Origin: Treponema sp.
GTDB taxonomy: Bacteria > Spirochaetota > Spirochaetia > Treponematales > Breznakiellaceae
DNA length: 5,893 nt
Reading direction: 5' to 3'
Assembly: GCA_031263265.1 (NCBI GenBank)
Contig: JAISGE010000159.1
Coordinates: forward strand, 1-5,893
Of this stretch, positions 4,562 to 5,893 are shown piece by piece; within the stretch, counting starts at the first letter, position 1, and every line of letters starts with the position of its first letter. A model generated the notes under the pieces. It did no database searches and was not told where the DNA came from. It saw only the letters and a program-made list of their open reading frames with translations. A program made the position numbers and the translations under genes.

Positions 4562-5893
4562 TTATCTCGAGTACAAAGGTAAGGGTTTATAGTGGGTGTG
4601 CAACAGTTCATGGGCCTTATGGCTGTTAGGTTCTCCCAGGAATTCCTTATACACTTGGGTGATGAAAGGATTCTGATGAGAACAACGGTAACTTGACTGT
4701 TCATCATCCTGGTACAAGCCAGCGGTACGCTGAGAACGAACCTCATCGGTACACCCGTAGGGCTGTCCGCCTCCACCAATACAGCCGCCTCGACAGGCCA
4801 TGACTTCCACGAAATGATACGGGGTTTCTTTTCCTGCTTGTTTGGCTGCACGGATCTGATCCAACACTGCCGCGATGTTACCCATCTGATGGGCCACGGC
4901 GATGCGGATTTTAGTCCCGTTATGGAAATCAACCTCTGCTTCTTTTACCCCATCAAGACCCCGGACAGGGATGAAATTCACATCTCCCAGTTCCTTTTTG
5001 GTTACCAGGAAATAGGCGCTCCGAACCGCGGCTTCCATGACCCCGCCGGTAACACCGAAAATGGTTCCTGCTCCTGTGTAGGGGCCAAGCGGGCTATCCG
5101 CCTCTTCATCAGGAAGGGAGAGGATTTCGATACCTGCCTGTTTTATCATCCGGGCCAGTTCCCTGGTGGTGATGGCAATATCTACGTCATAACCATGTCC
5201 GGCACTCTGCATATCATCGTTGCGCTTAGTTTCCCACTTCTTGGCAGTACAAGGCATCACTGATACAGAATAGACCTTATCAGGGTTGATTCCTGCTTTA
5301 TCCGCCCAGTAGGCCTTGATCATGGCCCCCATCATCTGCTGGGGGCTCTTGGCGGTGGAGAAATTGGGGATCATGTCGCTGTAATACTTCTCCATGTAGT
5401 CCACCCAGGCGGGGCAGCAACTGGTGATCAGGGGGATATCCCCGCCGGAGGTCAGCCGCTTCACCAGTTCCGTACCTTCCTCCATGATGGTGAGGTCCGC
5501 GGAAAAGTTGGTGTCAAACACGGTGTTGAATCCCAGACGCCGCAGGGCGGCGTAGATCTTCTTGGTGAACACCGTGCCGGGGGGGAGGCCGAATTCCTCC
5601 GCCAGGGCAACCCGGACCGCCGGGGCAATCTGGACCACCGCGTGGGTTTCGGGGTTCTGCAGGGCGGCCCAGACCTTGGCGGTGTCATCCCGCTCGTAGA
5701 TGGCCCCCACCGGGCAGTGGGCGGCGCACTGGCCGCATTTGATGCAGGGGCTTTCCCCCAGGGGGACCTCCGCGGCGCTGGCGATCCTGCCCTTGATGCC
5801 CCGGCCCAGGAATTCCAGGGCCCAGACATTCTGCACTTCCTGGCAGACCTTGACGCAGCGGCCGCAGCGGATACATTTTTCCGGGTTCAGCAC
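4562..5893 (-). CDS. hydA: [FeFe] hydrogenase catalytic subunit, HydA/HndD type (N-terminus outside window)
   Basis: 443 residues are visible; the GTG at the window edge is most likely an internal valine before the first ferredoxin motif. Numbering from that residue, two 4Fe-4S sites are complete: Cys7/10/13/17 and Cys50/53/56/60. The H-cluster motifs follow: TSCCPAW (157-163), MPCTAKKWE (213-221) and MACRGGCIGGGGQP (365-378). Predicted H-cluster ligands are Cys160, Cys215, Cys367 and Cys371; Cys159 is the expected proton-transfer cysteine. The third motif has Arg where Pro or His is usual. The C-terminus AHELLHTHY and the CIGGGGQPY form resemble HndD-like subunits of multimeric, often electron-bifurcating, hydrogenases. 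A formate dehydrogenase-linked (HDCR) subunit remains possible; the missing upstream part and neighbours would decide. The enzyme reversibly reduces protons to H2. Codon use changes abruptly near 5302: 5303-5893 is far richer in G+C-ending codons. A strong terminator follows the TAA. Confidence 0.95.
   Translation of the reverse strand: MLNPEKCIRCGRCVKVCQEVQNVWALEFLGRGIKGRIASAAEVPLGESPCIKCGQCAAHCPVGAIYERDDTAKVWAALQNPETHAVVQIAPAVRVALAEEFGLPPGTVFTKKIYAALRRLGFNTVFDTNFSADLTIMEEGTELVKRLTSGGDIPLITSCCPAWVDYMEKYYSDMIPNFSTAKSPQQMMGAMIKAYWADKAGINPDKVYSVSVMPCTAKKWETKRNDDMQSAGHGYDVDIAITTRELARMIKQAGIEILSLPDEEADSPLGPYTGAGTIFGVTGGVMEAAVRSAYFLVTKKELGDVNFIPVRGLDGVKEAEVDFHNGTKIRIAVAHQMGNIAAVLDQIRAAKQAGKETPYHFVEVMACRGGCIGGGGQPYGCTDEVRSQRTAGLYQDDEQSSYRCSHQNPFITQVYKEFLGEPNSHKAHELLHTHYKPLPLYSR

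Noticed and set aside
4814..5263. 149-aa open frame on the plus strand inside the hydrogenase gene
   Set aside because: It is antisense to a securely identified hydrogenase, has no recognisable domain and lacks a ribosome site; its sequence is the shadow of the hydrogenase codons.
5461..5829. 122-aa proline/arginine/serine-rich frame on the minus strand
   Set aside because: It is a frame-shifted reading of the GC-rich hydrogenase segment, explained by high GC3; the composition is typical of such shadows.
5891..5893. GTG at the window edge as the true hydrogenase start
   Set aside because: The family has further N-terminal sequence before the first ferredoxin cysteines, and the codon aligns with an internal hydrophobic residue; truncation by the window is simpler.
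1..5893. CRISPR array, tRNA, rRNA or insertion sequence
   Set aside because: I looked on both strands for regularly spaced repeats, cloverleaf-like segments and transposase motifs and saw none; the window is almost wholly taken up by the genes described.

Overview
The window looks like the chromosome of an anaerobic bacterium with acetogen-type (Wood-Ljungdahl / H2) metabolism. On the minus strand are an [FeFe] hydrogenase catalytic subunit, a CooC-type nickel-insertion ATPase (normally serving CO dehydrogenase) and a P-loop protein of the kind found beside molybdenum enzymes. Facing them on the plus strand is a molybdopterin molybdenumtransferase (MoeA). This combination fits an acetogenic termite-gut Treponema or a clostridial acetogen. 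That placement is inference from gene content; no taxonomic marker lies in the window.

Layout. Positions 1-367 (+) hold the C-terminal part of a YmdB/TIGR00282-type metallophosphoesterase that begins before the window. Positions 398-1621 (+) encode a complete drug-efflux MFS transporter resembling the macrolide efflux (Mef) family. By sample line counts it is about 40% G+C, well below its neighbours, so it may have been acquired. A terminator-like hairpin, a perfect 14-bp palindrome, a further imperfect hairpin and a candidate promoter fill the 164-bp gap to moeA (1786-3018, +). The convergent minus-strand genes follow: a 202-aa P-loop protein with a CPRGGxGCGxC motif (3005-3613), overlapping the moeA 3' end by 14 bp, and cooC (3628-4398), 14 bp upstream of it in a probable two-gene operon. 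A promoter for cooC and a strong rho-independent terminator for the hydrogenase occupy 4399-4561. The hydrogenase (4562 to beyond 5893, minus) is cut by the window edge at its N-terminal side.

How they may work together: MoeA inserts molybdenum or tungsten into molybdopterin for enzymes such as formate dehydrogenase; CooC matures nickel CO dehydrogenase / acetyl-CoA synthase; the hydrogenase supplies or disposes of electrons as H2. The 202-aa protein is the least understood member and may be a metal-cofactor accessory NTPase.

The most striking signal is an abrupt composition break inside the hydrogenase gene near 5302. Upstream in reading direction (5303-5893) about 88% of codons end in G or C. 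In the first 50 codons after the break only about half do. The reading frame and family fit are unbroken, which points to a mosaic gene (gene conversion or recombination between hydrogenase copies) or a chimeric assembly.
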